A stretch of DNA of 36,809 nt, from positions 1-36,809 of the forward strand of contig DATHYZ010000010.1 of NCBI GenBank assembly GCA_035458865.1. The letters are read 5' to 3'. Origin of the DNA: DATHYZ01 sp035458865 (GTDB lineage Bacteria; Chloroflexota; Limnocylindria; Limnocylindrales; CSP1-4). This document shows, one piece after another, positions 28,876 through 36,809 of this stretch. The notes under the pieces are model-generated. The model saw nothing but the letters and a program-made list of their open reading frames with translations. It did not search any database and was not told where the DNA came from. Numbering within the stretch: position 1 is the stretch's first letter; each line of letters opens with the position of its first letter. Position numbers and translations under genes: made by a program.

Positions 28876-29970
28876 TCAGGCGGAGAGACGTTCCGCCAGC
28901 CAGCGGATCGCGAGGGGGTAGCGGTACTCGATCGCCCCGTGCCCGGCCTCGAACAGCTCGAAGAAGGGCTCGGGTGCGCCGGCGTCCAGGCAGGCGCGCC
29001 GGAACGCCTCGGCGCCCAGGTCCAGGAAGTACTCGTCGCGGGTGCCGGCGTCGATGTAGATCGCCCGGAGCGAGCGCAGGGCCTCGGCACCGTCCGGGGT
29101 CCGGGCCATGCGGACCGGGTCCCAGCGGAGCCAGCGCTGCCAGACCTCGGGGATCAGCTCGCCGGTCTCGACGTCGAATGGCAGGCGGACCGTCCCGTCC
29201 TCGTCGGTCGAATAGCAGGCAGCCATCGCCCAGGTGTTGATGAGGAGCGGGTCCTCGGGCCGCGTCATCGCCGGCCTCGAGCGGAGGTCCGCGTGATAGC
29301 GCTCGAACGAGCCGTCGTAGCGGTCGCGGAGAGCGCGGGCGCATCGGGCGAACTCGGCCTGGTAGCACGTCTCGAACAGGGCGTCGCCGGCATGGGTCGC
29401 CAGCGCCCCGAACAGGTCGGGACGGAGCATCGGGGTGATCATGGCCCCGTAGCCGCCGCTGCTCTTGCCCGCGATGGCCCGATGGTCGCGGTCGGCCTGC
29501 GTGCGGAAGGTGGCATCCACCCAGGGCACGACCTCGTCGCAGAGATACGTGTGGTAGCGGCCGGTCCCCGGCGAGTCGAGGAACTGGCTGCCACCGACGG
29601 AGGTCCAGCAGTCGACCATGACGACGATGGCGGGCGGGGCAGCCTCCGGGCCTGCGAACGCGCCGTCGACGAGCTCGGGGACCGAGGGTCGGAAGGCGGT
29701 CCGATTGCGCCACATGTCGAGCTGCCCGGTCATCCCCTGGATCAGGTAGACGACCGGCAGCCGCCGAGCCGGCTCCGCGTCGTACGCCGGCGGCAGGTAG
29801 ACCCAGATCGGCCGCTCCACCGGGTCGGCCAGCGCGTTGCCCTCGAGCGCACGGCTCACCAGGAGGTGGGCCTCCATCCGACCCGCGAACGGGCGGCCCC
29901 ACGGCGGGATGGCCGGCAGCCCCGCCGTCGGATCGGCGAGGGGCCGCGACCGGACGGTGGATCCGGTCAT
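28876..29970 (-). CDS. Alpha/beta-hydrolase esterase (enterochelin-esterase/esterase D-like)
   Basis: 364 residues. Alpha/beta hydrolase of the putative-esterase family: IWVYLPPAYDAEPARRLPVVYLIQGMTG with the oxyanion turn, DATFRTQADRDHRAIAGKSSGGYGAM with nucleophile Ser170 in G-K-S-S-G, IYIDAGTRDEYFLDLG with the acid, and AGHGAIEYRYP with His344. No signal peptide. Last gene of a three-gene operon; ATG 29970 overlaps the stop of the aminotransferase by 4 nt. May release or modify an ester product linked to the neighbouring PLP enzyme; the substrate cannot be read. Confidence 0.88.
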   Translation of the reverse strand: MTGSTVRSRPLADPTAGLPAIPPWGRPFAGRMEAHLLVSRALEGNALADPVERPIWVYLPPAYDAEPARRLPVVYLIQGMTGQLDMWRNRTAFRPSVPELVDGAFAGPEAAPPAIVVMVDCWTSVGGSQFLDSPGTGRYHTYLCDEVVPWVDATFRTQADRDHRAIAGKSSGGYGAMITPMLRPDLFGALATHAGDALFETCYQAEFARCARALRDRYDGSFERYHADLRSRPAMTRPEDPLLINTWAMAACYSTDEDGTVRLPFDVETGELIPEVWQRWLRWDPVRMARTPDGAEALRSLRAIYIDAGTRDEYFLDLGAEAFRRACLDAGAPEPFFELFEAGHGAIEYRYPLAIRWLAERLSA

Positions 29971-31706
29971 CGTGCCCCGGCCTCCGAGGCCGCCCCGGCC
30001 TCGAGCTCGGCCGCCACCTCGTCCGGGAGGAGGAACCAGCGAAGCGTCTCGAAGTCGGGGCTCACCTCCAGCGGCTCGCCCGGCGGCATCGGCGGGAGCG
30101 CCGACAGGAGTGCCCGGGCCTCGTCCAGGTAGCCGGTCAGTCGCGACTCGGGCTCGCGATGCCGGTGCGCCGTGTATCCCATGCGGCCTCTTTCGTAGGA
30201 GATGTCAGCCAGCGAGAGCGGCGGCTCGACGAGCCCGTCACGGTGCCGCCAGAGCGCGGTCGCCGGATCGAACCGGTACTGCGGCAGCAGCCGCCAGCCG
30301 TCGCTCGCCACCAGGTCGACCGCATCGAGGATGAACTCGAAGACGGCCTCGCTGATGAAGTAGTTGAAGTTCACCCGGACCCAGCCCGGCTTGATCCCCT
30401 CGCACCCGCGGGCGATCTCGCGCTCGAACTCGTGGCTGGTCTCCAGGTCGATCCCCAGGAGGCGATGGCCGTACGGGCCGGCACAGGAGCAGCCGCCCCG
30501 GGCCTGGATCCCGAAGAGGTCGTTGAGCAGGGCCACGACGACGTTGTGGTGGAGGTAGCGGCCGCCGTGCCGGACCACGAACGAGACGATCGACAGGCGC
30601 TCGAGGTCGGGGTTGCCCAGGATCTCGATGGCCGGGTTCCGGCGCCAGCGCTCGATCGCCCGCCGGATGAAGGCCTCCTCGCGCTGGCGGATGGCGTCGA
30701 CCCCGACCGCGGCCTTCAGCTGGAACGCGAGGCCGGCCCGGATGGACTCGACGATGGCCGGGGTCCCGCCCTCCTCTCGATGCTCGACGTCCTCGAGGTA
30801 GACGTGCTCGGTGGGGTTGACGTAGGCGACCGTGCCGCCACCGGGGACCGTCGGGACCCGGTTGCGGAAGAGCTCCCGGCGGGCCACCAGGACCCCGGGG
30901 GTGCCCGGGCCGCCGATGAACTTGTGGGGCGAGATGAAGACGGCGTCCTTGTAGTCGAGGTCGGCATCGGGGCCGGGGCGGTGCGGCGACATCTGGATCT
31001 CGACGTAGGGCGCCGCGGCGGCGAAATCCCAGAATGACCGTGCGCCGTGCCGGTGGAGCAGGACCGAGATGGCCCGCGTGTCGCTGATGATCCCGGTCAC
31101 GTTGGAGGCGGCCGAGAACGACCCGATCCGAAGCGGACGGTCGGCGTGGCGGATCAGCTCCGCCTCGAGGTGGCCGAGATCGATCAGCCCGTCGCGGTCC
31201 TCGGGGATCGTGACCACGTCGGCGATGGACTCGCGCCAGGGCAGCTCGTTGGAGTGGTGCTCGTACGGCCCGATGAAGACGACCGGGCGCTCCCCGGGCG
31301 GGATGACGTCGGTGAGCCGATAGCGGCCGTCGAGCTCGGCGGGGACGCGCAACCCCAGGACGTGGACCATCCGGTCCACGGCTGCCGTGGAGCCCGAGCC
31401 GCAGAAGACGACCGCGTGATCGGGGCTACCCTCCACCCCTGCCAGGACGAGCCGCCGCGCCTCCTCCCGGAAGCGGGTCGTCTGCAGCCCGGTGCCCGAC
31501 GACTCGGTGTGCGTGTTGGCGTAGAGCGGCAGGACCGCGTCGCGCAGGTAGTCCTCGATGAAGCCCAGGGAGCGACCACTGGCGGTGTAGTCCGCGTAGG
31601 TGACCCGGCGGATGCCGAAGGGACCTGCGACCGCCTCGTCGTCGCCGATGACGCCGGCCCTGATCGCCTCGATCAGCCGGTCCGGACCTGCGGCGGCAGG
31701 GCTCAA
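29967..31706 (-). CDS. Aminotransferase class V-fold PLP-dependent enzyme (cysteine-desulfurase-like)
   Basis: 579 residues from TTG 31706, whose TTGA overlaps the ACT-gene stop. Class V fold-I aminotransferase: TYADYTASGRSLGF, NTHTESSGTG, VFCGSGSTAAVDRMV (PLP phosphate), YEHHSNELPWRE, FWDFAAAAPYV, and PLP-binding Lys262 in FISPHKFIGGPGTPG. The later ARGGCSCAGPYGHRLLG resembles the cysteine loop of desulfurases. About 150 residues longer than SufS, with a C-terminal extension after position 450. Substrate unknown; class V members include cysteine desulfurases, selenocysteine lyases and kynureninases. No ATG or GTG is available near the conserved start. Confidence 0.85.
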   Translation of the reverse strand: MSPAAAGPDRLIEAIRAGVIGDDEAVAGPFGIRRVTYADYTASGRSLGFIEDYLRDAVLPLYANTHTESSGTGLQTTRFREEARRLVLAGVEGSPDHAVVFCGSGSTAAVDRMVHVLGLRVPAELDGRYRLTDVIPPGERPVVFIGPYEHHSNELPWRESIADVVTIPEDRDGLIDLGHLEAELIRHADRPLRIGSFSAASNVTGIISDTRAISVLLHRHGARSFWDFAAAAPYVEIQMSPHRPGPDADLDYKDAVFISPHKFIGGPGTPGVLVARRELFRNRVPTVPGGGTVAYVNPTEHVYLEDVEHREEGGTPAIVESIRAGLAFQLKAAVGVDAIRQREEAFIRRAIERWRRNPAIEILGNPDLERLSIVSFVVRHGGRYLHHNVVVALLNDLFGIQARGGCSCAGPYGHRLLGIDLETSHEFEREIARGCEGIKPGWVRVNFNYFISEAVFEFILDAVDLVASDGWRLLPQYRFDPATALWRHRDGLVEPPLSLADISYERGRMGYTAHRHREPESRLTGYLDEARALLSALPPMPPGEPLEVSPDFETLRWFLLPDEVAAELEAGAASEAGAR

Positions 31707-32092
31707 GCCTTGCGCTCGAGGATCGGTCGAGCCGTCTCCGGATCGTCCACCACGAACGCGAACGTGGCGCGGTCGCCCCACCGCCCCAGGAACAGGTGGC
31801 CGTGGATGTTCACCCCGGCGTCGGAGAGGGAGCGGGCGATCTCGGCCATCCCGCCCGGCCGGTCGTCGACCTCGGCGAGGATCGACTCGCCCTCGATGTA
31901 CGTGTAGCCGCCGTCGTCGAGGACGACCCGGGTCGTGTCGTCGTCGGCCGTCGTCATGATCACGTGGCCCACGTCGCCGATGCCGCCCCCGCCGATGGCG
32001 CGGAGGTCGACCCCGTGGCCCGCGAGGGTCTCGGCCAGGACCGCAAGGCCACCTGGGGTGTTGGTGAGCTGGACGACGAACTGCCTGGCCAT
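31703..32092 (-). CDS. Tandem ACT-domain protein
   Basis: 129 residues, made only of two ACT repeats: FVVQLTNTPGGLAVLAETLAGHGVDLRAIGG (from about 5) and the second beginning ESILAEVDDRPGGMAEIARSLSDAGVNIHGH. ACT pairs bind amino acids or small ligands and regulate metabolic enzymes. GGAGG 5 nt before ATG 32092 fixes the start. Gene overlap with the class V aminotransferase suggests it senses that enzyme's amino-acid substrate or product. Confidence 0.9.
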   Translation of the reverse strand: MARQFVVQLTNTPGGLAVLAETLAGHGVDLRAIGGGGIGDVGHVIMTTADDDTTRVVLDDGGYTYIEGESILAEVDDRPGGMAEIARSLSDAGVNIHGHLFLGRWGDRATFAFVVDDPETARPILERKA

Positions 32093-32145
32093 GGGTACCT
32101 CCGGAGGGCGCGGGCCGGTGGCGCTCGGTGCGCGACGTCCGGTCG

Positions 32146-32151
32146 ATTGTA
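32146..32151 (-). promoter_or_regulatory. -10 element (TACAAT) of the ACT/aminotransferase/esterase operon
   Basis: Minus-strand TACAAT at 32151-32146; the predicted start leaves a leader of about 47 nt with a good Shine-Dalgarno. Confidence 0.5.
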
Positions 32152-32215
32152 GGACCGCGGGCGAGCCGGCCGGGGGGCGGGCGCCCCTCCGGCCCGGTCG
32201 CCGGGTCGCGTGTGC

Positions 32216-32221
32216 TAGGTT
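32216..32221 (+). promoter_or_regulatory. -10 element (TAGGTT) of the alpha/beta hydrolase gene, leaderless spacing
   Basis: TAGGTT is followed by 9 nt and the ATG at 32231; no Shine-Dalgarno. Confidence 0.4.
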
Positions 32222-32230
32222 CGCGGTCCG

Positions 32231-33139
32231 ATGGACGACCTCCCCGCCCTGCCGCCCGTCGTCCGACGGGCGATCGAGGATCCAGGCCCGGGCACACCTG
32301 GCTGGACCCCTGCCGCGGGGTTCCGCTGGTCGTGGACGGCCTGGGGGCCCGAGGCGGCCCCGCCGATCCTGCTCCTGCACGGCGTGGGCTCGTCGGCAGC
32401 GACGTTCTGGCGGCTGGGGCCAGCTCTCGCGGCGGCTGGCCACCGGGCGGTCGCGCTCGACCAGGCTGGTCACGGCCGGACGGGTGGCTGGCGCGGGCAC
32501 CGTCGCTTCCGTGACAACGCCGCCGACGTGGCCGCGTTCGTCCGCGCCTCCGGGCTGGCGGCGCCCCACCCGCCGGGCACGGCCTCGAGCGATCCCGGTG
32601 AGCTCGCCGGTCGCGGCCTCGCGGTGGTCGGGCACAGCTGGGGCGCCATGACGGCAGCCGCGCTGCCGGTCTCCGGTCTCCGACCCGACCGCATCGTCCT
32701 CCTCGACCCGCCGGCGGCACCACTCGCCACCATGCGGGCGATGGCCGACGACCCGGGCGAGGCGCCCTATCCCGACCTCGACGCAGCCCGGGCCGCGGTG
32801 CGGGCCGGGAACCCGGACTGGGACGAGCGCGACGTCGCCGGCAAGGCCGAGGCGCTCCAGGCCATGGACCCGGTCGCGGTCCGCTCCGTCCTCGTCGACA
32901 ACGGGGACTGGGATGGCGGCATGGCCGACCTGGCGGACCCGGCCGCGGTCGGCATCCCGGTCCGGGTCGTCCGGGGCGAGCCGGCCCACGGCGGGCTGAC
33001 GTCCGACGGCTACGTCACGGCCCTTCGGCGAGCGGTCGCCGGGGTCCGGGTGGTGACCGTCGCCGGCGCCGGCCACTCGCCGCTGCGCGACGACCCATCC
33101 GCGACGATCCGGGCCATCCTGGCCGCCCTGGCGGGCTGA
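32231..33139 (+). CDS. Alpha/beta-fold hydrolase
   Basis: 302 residues. ILLLHGVGSSAATFWRL carries the oxyanion HG, AVALDQAGHGRTGG the conserved D-x-x-G-x-G, AVVGHSWGAMTAAAL the nucleophile Ser136 in G-H-S-W-G, and VTVAGAGHSPLRDDP the catalytic His, with a cap region between about 175 and 235. No signal peptide, so cytoplasmic. Substrate not predictable; related enzymes are esterases, dehalogenases and C-C hydrolases. Converges on glgA with 24 bp between. Confidence 0.88.
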   Translation: MDDLPALPPVVRRAIEDPGPGTPGWTPAAGFRWSWTAWGPEAAPPILLLHGVGSSAATFWRLGPALAAAGHRAVALDQAGHGRTGGWRGHRRFRDNAADVAAFVRASGLAAPHPPGTASSDPGELAGRGLAVVGHSWGAMTAAALPVSGLRPDRIVLLDPPAAPLATMRAMADDPGEAPYPDLDAARAAVRAGNPDWDERDVAGKAEALQAMDPVAVRSVLVDNGDWDGGMADLADPAAVGIPVRVVRGEPAHGGLTSDGYVTALRRAVAGVRVVTVAGAGHSPLRDDPSATIRAILAALAG

Positions 33140-33163
33140 CCCCCGGTTCGTCTGCCGCGGAGC

Positions 33164-34627
33164 TCAGCCGGCGTCCGACCCCCGGAGGCGGAGCGCGCGC
33201 CGGTACATCGCCAGGTAGGCCGGGGCGGCCGACGTCTCCCAGGAGAAGTCGACCGCCATCGCACGGTCCAGGAGACCCTGCCACGGGGCGGCGGTCCCGT
33301 CACCTCGCAGGTCCAGCGCCTCGCCCACGGCCCAGACCAGCCCGGCCGCGGTCGCGTGGCGGAACAGGAAGCCGGTGCCGGCCCCGGGGTGGTCGTGCTC
33401 GTCGACGATCGAGTCGACGAGGCCGCCGGTGGCATGGGCAACGGGTGGCGTCCCGTACCGCATGGCGATCATCTGCACCAGGCCCGAGGGCTCGAACCGG
33501 GAGGGCACGAGCAGCAGGTCCACGCCCGCGTAGATGCGGCGGGCCATCGCCCGGTCGAACCGCTCGAGGAAGACCACCCGACCCGGATGGGCCTTCTCCA
33601 GCGCCCGGATGGTGGTGGCGATGGCCGGGTCGCCGGCCGCCTGGATCACGATCCGGGCACCCAGGGCCGCGAGCTCCGACCCGGCCTCGACGATGACGTC
33701 GAACCCCTTCTGCGGGTCGAGCCGGCCGATCGCGCCGAGGATCGGCCCGTCGTCGAGGGCGTCCATCCCCAGGCGGCGCAGCAGGTCGGCACGACAGGCG
33801 GCCTTGCCGCTGCGGTCGTCGGCTGCGTAGGGCCGTGCGAGGGCCGGGTCGTCGGCCGGGTCCCAGATGTCGGGGTCGAGGCCGTTGAGGATGCCCAGGA
33901 ACCGGTCGCCCCGGGCTGCCAGGAGTCCGTCCAGACCGAACCCGAACGCGGCCGTCCGGGCCAGCTCCGCGTAGGTCGGGCTGACCGTGTTCACCAGCTC
34001 CACCCGCTCGACGCCCTGGGCCAGGAGGTCGAGGCTCGAGCCGTCCGAGGGCGCGACCCCGTCGCCCGGCGCCAGGCCGAGCTCGCCGACGCGATCCGCC
34101 GGCACGCGGCCGTGGTAGGCCAGGTTGTGGAGCGTCAGCACGGTCGCCAACTCGCCGATCCTCGGGTCGTCGCTGTACGGCCGGTCGCGGAAGATCACCG
34201 CCGGACAGGCGTGCCAGTCGTGCAGGTGCAGCACGTCGAGGGGCCGCTCGTCCCGCCGGATCGCCTCGAGCGCCGTCCGGCAGAGCAGGCCGAATCGGGC
34301 GGCGTCGTCCGGGAAGTCGTAGATCCGGTCGCGGTCGAAGGCGGCGGGCCGGTCGACCAGGCGAAGGCGGTAGCCGTCCCCGTCCACGTCGAGGAGGCGG
34401 ACGCGGGCGACCCCGCCCGGCGCGCTGGGATCGGGCACGTCGAGCTCGTGCCCGTCCGCGTCATCGGGCACCCGCACGGAGCGATAGCGCGGGAGGTAGA
34501 CGTCGACCGGCTCCACGGGCCGCCCGGGCAATCGGCCGATCGAGCGGGCCAGGGCGTCGACGACGTCGCCGAGACCGCCGGTCTTGGCCCAGGGCTCGCA
34601 CTCGGCGGCGATGAAGGCGACGCGCAT
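33164..34627 (-). CDS. glgA: Glycogen synthase (ADP-glucose type), GlgA
   Basis: 487 residues, GT5 family. Starts MRVAFIAAECEPWAKTGGLGDVVDAL with the KTGGLGD (15-21) donor-binding motif; later LHLHDWHACP, LTLHNLAYHG, VNTVSPTYAEL, IGRLDPQKGFD, and the C-terminal acidic motif PSRFEPSGLVQMIAMRYGTPPVAHATGGL. It extends alpha-1,4-glucan chains from ADP-glucose. TACGAT lies 6 nt before the ATG with no Shine-Dalgarno. Divergent from the phosphorylase gene, so glycogen synthesis and breakdown flank one 146-bp control region. Confidence 0.95.
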   Translation of the reverse strand: MRVAFIAAECEPWAKTGGLGDVVDALARSIGRLPGRPVEPVDVYLPRYRSVRVPDDADGHELDVPDPSAPGGVARVRLLDVDGDGYRLRLVDRPAAFDRDRIYDFPDDAARFGLLCRTALEAIRRDERPLDVLHLHDWHACPAVIFRDRPYSDDPRIGELATVLTLHNLAYHGRVPADRVGELGLAPGDGVAPSDGSSLDLLAQGVERVELVNTVSPTYAELARTAAFGFGLDGLLAARGDRFLGILNGLDPDIWDPADDPALARPYAADDRSGKAACRADLLRRLGMDALDDGPILGAIGRLDPQKGFDVIVEAGSELAALGARIVIQAAGDPAIATTIRALEKAHPGRVVFLERFDRAMARRIYAGVDLLLVPSRFEPSGLVQMIAMRYGTPPVAHATGGLVDSIVDEHDHPGAGTGFLFRHATAAGLVWAVGEALDLRGDGTAAPWQGLLDRAMAVDFSWETSAAPAYLAMYRRALRLRGSDAG

Positions 34628-34633
34628 GAGCCG

Positions 34634-34639
34634 ATCGTA
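34634..34639 (-). promoter_or_regulatory. -10 element (TACGAT) of glgA, leaderless spacing
   Basis: Minus-strand TACGAT at 34639-34634, then 6 nt and the ATG at 34627. Confidence 0.45.
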
Positions 34640-34758
34640 GGCCGCGCCGGGCGATCCCGGACGGGGCTGCGCCGCAGGGCGGGCCGCGGCCCGGCGCCGA
34701 CGGCGAGGGACCGGGGCGCGAGCCCGTCCACCCGGAAACGAGCCCGGCCCGATGTCGG

Positions 34759-34764
34759 TATCAT
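34759..34764 (+). promoter_or_regulatory. -10 element (TATCAT) of the glucan phosphorylase gene, leaderless spacing
   Basis: TATCAT is followed by 9 nt and the ATG at 34774; no Shine-Dalgarno. The glgA and phosphorylase hexamers are about 120 bp apart, leaving room for a shared regulator; only GC-rich palindromes (for example 34681-34692) are seen there. Confidence 0.45.
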
Positions 34765-34773
34765 CCGTGACTC

Positions 34774-36809
34774 ATGGTCCCAGCCGTCGAGATCCCGACC
34801 CTCCCGGGAGCGCCGTTCCGACTGCCGCCCCGGCTCGAGGGCCTCCGTCGCCTTGCCTACAACTTCTGGTGGACGTGGCACCCGGAGGCGAAGCTCCTCT
34901 TCACCCGGATCGATCCGATCACCTGGGCGCGCTACCGGAACCCCATCCAGCTGCTGTCGGGGTCGATCGACTGGGCCCATCTCATGGAGGACCCCTCCTT
35001 CGTGGCCGAGGCGCGCCGGATCATCGACCGCTTCGACGCCTACATGGAGAACGGGACCGACCACTGGTTCCACCGGCGCCACGCGACGGCGCTCGACGGC
35101 CCGATCGGCTACTTCTGCGCCGAGTACGGCCTCCACGAGTCGCTCGGGATCTACTCGGGCGGCCTGGGTGTCCTCGCCGGCGACCACATGAAGTCGGCGT
35201 CCGACATGGCCCTGCCGCTCGTCGGCGTCGGGCTGATGTACCGCCAGGGCTACTTCCGCCAGACGATCGACTGGGACGGCCACCAGGAGCACGCCTACCC
35301 CGACTTCGACCTCTCGCGCCTCCCGCTGCGCCGCGCCCAGGGCCCGGCGGGCGAGCCGCTCGTCGTCGAGGTCCCCCTGCCGGGGCGGTCGCTCTGGGTC
35401 GCCGTCTGGGTCGCCCAGGTCGGGCGGGTGCCGGTCCTGCTCCTGGACTCGGACATCCCGGAGAACGATCCGGCTGACCGGAACATCACCCACATCCTGT
35501 ACATCCGCGGCCGGGGGACCCGCCTCCTCCAGGAGCTCATCCTGGGCATCGGAGGGGTCCGGGCCCTGCGCGAGCTCGACATCCGGCCCGCGATCTGGCA
35601 CCTCAACGAGGGCCACTCGGCGTTCCTGCTGGCCGAGCGCGCCCGCGAGCTGGCCACCGACGGCGTCCCGCTCGACGAAGCCTTCGAACGCGTCGCCGCC
35701 ACGAGCGTCTTCACCATCCACACGCCGGTCGCGGCGGGGAACGAGCGCTTCGACGCGGAGCTGGTGCGGAAGCTCGCCGGGCCCATCCTCGAGGGCGGCG
35801 ACACCGGCTCGGGCGTGCCGATCGAGCGGGTCCTTCAGCTCGGTCGCGGCGTCGACGACGACCCCGAGACGTTCGACCTGACCGCCTTCTCCCTCCGGTT
35901 GACCAACGGCGCCAACGCCGTCTCGCAGCTCCACGGACGCACGGCCGATGCCACCTGGAAGGGCATCTCGCCCCGGGCGATCATCGGGATCACGAACGGC
36001 GTCCACACGCCGACCTGGCTGGGCACGCCGATGCGGGAGCTGTTCGAGCGCCACATCGACGTCGACCTGGAGGCCCTTGACCGGCACTCCGAGGCGGAGG
36101 CGACCTGGGACCGCCTCGACCGGGTCCCGGCTGCGGATCTGTGGGCGGCGCACCGGCGCCAGAAGACCGAGCTCTCCATCTTCGCCCGCGGCCGGCTCCG
36201 CGCCCAGCTGGCCCGGCACGGCGAGTCGCCGCGGATCCTCCGCGAGCTCGAGGACGCACTCGACCCCGAGTTCCTGACGATCGGCTTCGCCCGGCGCTTC
36301 GCCACCTACAAGCGCGCCGCCCTGCTGTTCAGCGATCTCGACCGGCTGGAGCGTCTGGTCCACGACGCCGGCCGGCCCGTCCAGGTGATCTTCGCCGGCA
36401 AGGCGCACCCCGCCGATCGGCCCGGCCAGCAGGTCATCGCGGACATCTTCCGGCATACCCGATCGGACCTCCTCCGCAACCGGGTCTTCATCATCGAGGA
36501 CTACGACATGCGGATCGCCCGCTTCCTGGTCCAGGGCGTCGACGTGTGGCTGAACAACCCGCGGCGGCCGCTGGAAGCGTCCGGCACCTCCGGGATGAAG
36601 GCGGCCGTCAACGGCGCGGTCAACGTCAGCGTCCTCGACGGCTGGTGGGACGAGGGCTTCAACGGCCAGAACGGCTGGGCCATCGGCGGCCGAGAGGCCG
36701 ACCCGGACGAGGGCGCACAGGACTGGTCCGACGCGCTGGACCTCTACCGGATCCTGGAGGAGGAGGTCGTGCCCCGCTACTACGATCGAGGGCCCGACGG
36801 CCTGTCGGT
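34774..36809 (+). CDS. glgP: Alpha-glucan (glycogen/maltodextrin) phosphorylase, 3' end cut by window edge
   Basis: 678 codons are visible, out of about 850 expected; the frame is open to the window end. GT35 family: phosphorolysis of alpha-1,4-glucan to glucose-1-phosphate. The N-terminal DUF3417 region (LAYNFWWTWHPEA at about 30-42) marks the short Thermotoga-type phosphorylases rather than the animal/E. coli form. Further motifs: AEYGLHESLGIYSGGLGVLAGDH, WHLNEGHSAF, FTIHTPVAAGNERF, ITNGVHTPTW, IGFARRFATYKRA, FAGKAHPAD, and PLP Lys609 in EASGTSGMKAAVNG. Start ATG 34774 directly follows the leaderless-type promoter. Confidence 0.95.
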   Translation, partial: MVPAVEIPTLPGAPFRLPPRLEGLRRLAYNFWWTWHPEAKLLFTRIDPITWARYRNPIQLLSGSIDWAHLMEDPSFVAEARRIIDRFDAYMENGTDHWFHRRHATALDGPIGYFCAEYGLHESLGIYSGGLGVLAGDHMKSASDMALPLVGVGLMYRQGYFRQTIDWDGHQEHAYPDFDLSRLPLRRAQGPAGEPLVVEVPLPGRSLWVAVWVAQVGRVPVLLLDSDIPENDPADRNITHILYIRGRGTRLLQELILGIGGVRALRELDIRPAIWHLNEGHSAFLLAERARELATDGVPLDEAFERVAATSVFTIHTPVAAGNERFDAELVRKLAGPILEGGDTGSGVPIERVLQLGRGVDDDPETFDLTAFSLRLTNGANAVSQLHGRTADATWKGISPRAIIGITNGVHTPTWLGTPMRELFERHIDVDLEALDRHSEAEATWDRLDRVPAADLWAAHRRQKTELSIFARGRLRAQLARHGESPRILRELEDALDPEFLTIGFARRFATYKRAALLFSDLDRLERLVHDAGRPVQVIFAGKAHPADRPGQQVIADIFRHTRSDLLRNRVFIIEDYDMRIARFLVQGVDVWLNNPRRPLEASGTSGMKAAVNGAVNVSVLDGWWDEGFNGQNGWAIGGREADPDEGAQDWSDALDLYRILEEEVVPRYYDRGPDGLS

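Noticed and set aside
34195..36456. 753-codon minus-strand open frame opposite the phosphorylase
   Set aside because: The plus strand encodes a glucan phosphorylase with all motifs; the antisense translation is compositionally biased.
1..36809. CRISPR array, insertion sequence, prophage or integrated element at the tRNA-Gly gene
   Set aside because: No regularly spaced repeats, transposase or integrase genes, and no duplicated tRNA end were found.

Overview
The window is a very GC-rich (roughly 70% by eye), gene-dense bacterial chromosome segment with no gene-free stretch above 300 bp, no insertion sequence, no CRISPR array and no prophage. Gene content and style (PDGLE-type CbiN, DUF3417-type glucan phosphorylase, DUF3179 lipoprotein, GC-rich third positions, TANNNT -10 boxes placed directly before start codons) suggest a free-living high-GC bacterium, perhaps a Chloroflexota lineage such as Limnocylindria; an actinobacterium cannot be excluded from sequence reading alone.

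Layout. 1-1514: a HAD-IIA hydrolase (cut by the window edge) divergent from the enoyl-ACP reductase fabI. 1554-5537: a Fur-family regulator with a DUF427 gene, divergent from a complete ECF-type cobalt/nickel importer (CbiM, CbiN/PDGLE, CbiQ, CbiO). 5548-10859 (minus): a DUF3179 lipoprotein, then an ATPase-permease-ATPase-permease ABC cassette with overlapping genes. 10927-15899: phosphoenolpyruvate carboxylase, divergent from a GAF histidine kinase and an OmpR-type response regulator. 15920-18500: a small Cys-containing protein, then an SDR and an FAD-dependent oxidoreductase translationally coupled. 18649-21134: a SHOCT-domain membrane protein, an ion channel with a TVGYGD filter, and a phosphotriesterase-family hydrolase. 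21151-22908: a metallo-beta-lactamase-fold hydrolase divergent from a KDPG-aldolase-like gene. 23086-28330: a small membrane protein, a ferrochelatase-like gene, a PEP-synthase/rifampicin-phosphotransferase-like dikinase, a Mut7-C RNase-domain protein and an EF-Tu-domain-like protein. 28423-28776: tRNA-Gly(UCC) and a 55-residue membrane peptide. 28876-32092 (minus): ACT-repeat protein, class V aminotransferase and esterase in one overlapping operon. 32231-end: an alpha/beta hydrolase, then glycogen synthase divergent from a glucan phosphorylase that runs off the window.

How it fits together. Most of the window is central metabolism (fatty acid synthesis, anaplerosis, glycogen turnover, sugar-acid cleavage) and transport. 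The clearest local regulatory story is the metal importer: a Fur-family regulator sits divergently, and a 14-bp palindrome lies on the -35 element of the importer promoter. A second recurring pattern is that the first gene of many transcription units has a TANNNT hexamer only 6-9 nt before its start codon and no Shine-Dalgarno, as expected for leaderless mRNAs, while downstream genes have Shine-Dalgarno sequences or 4-nt overlaps. No wholly new multi-gene system is evident. The most unusual points are in the importer (N-terminally extended CbiM, CbiQ without a standard start codon, His-rich CbiO tail), in PEPC (two altered aspartate-inhibition positions), and in palindromes at three promoters.
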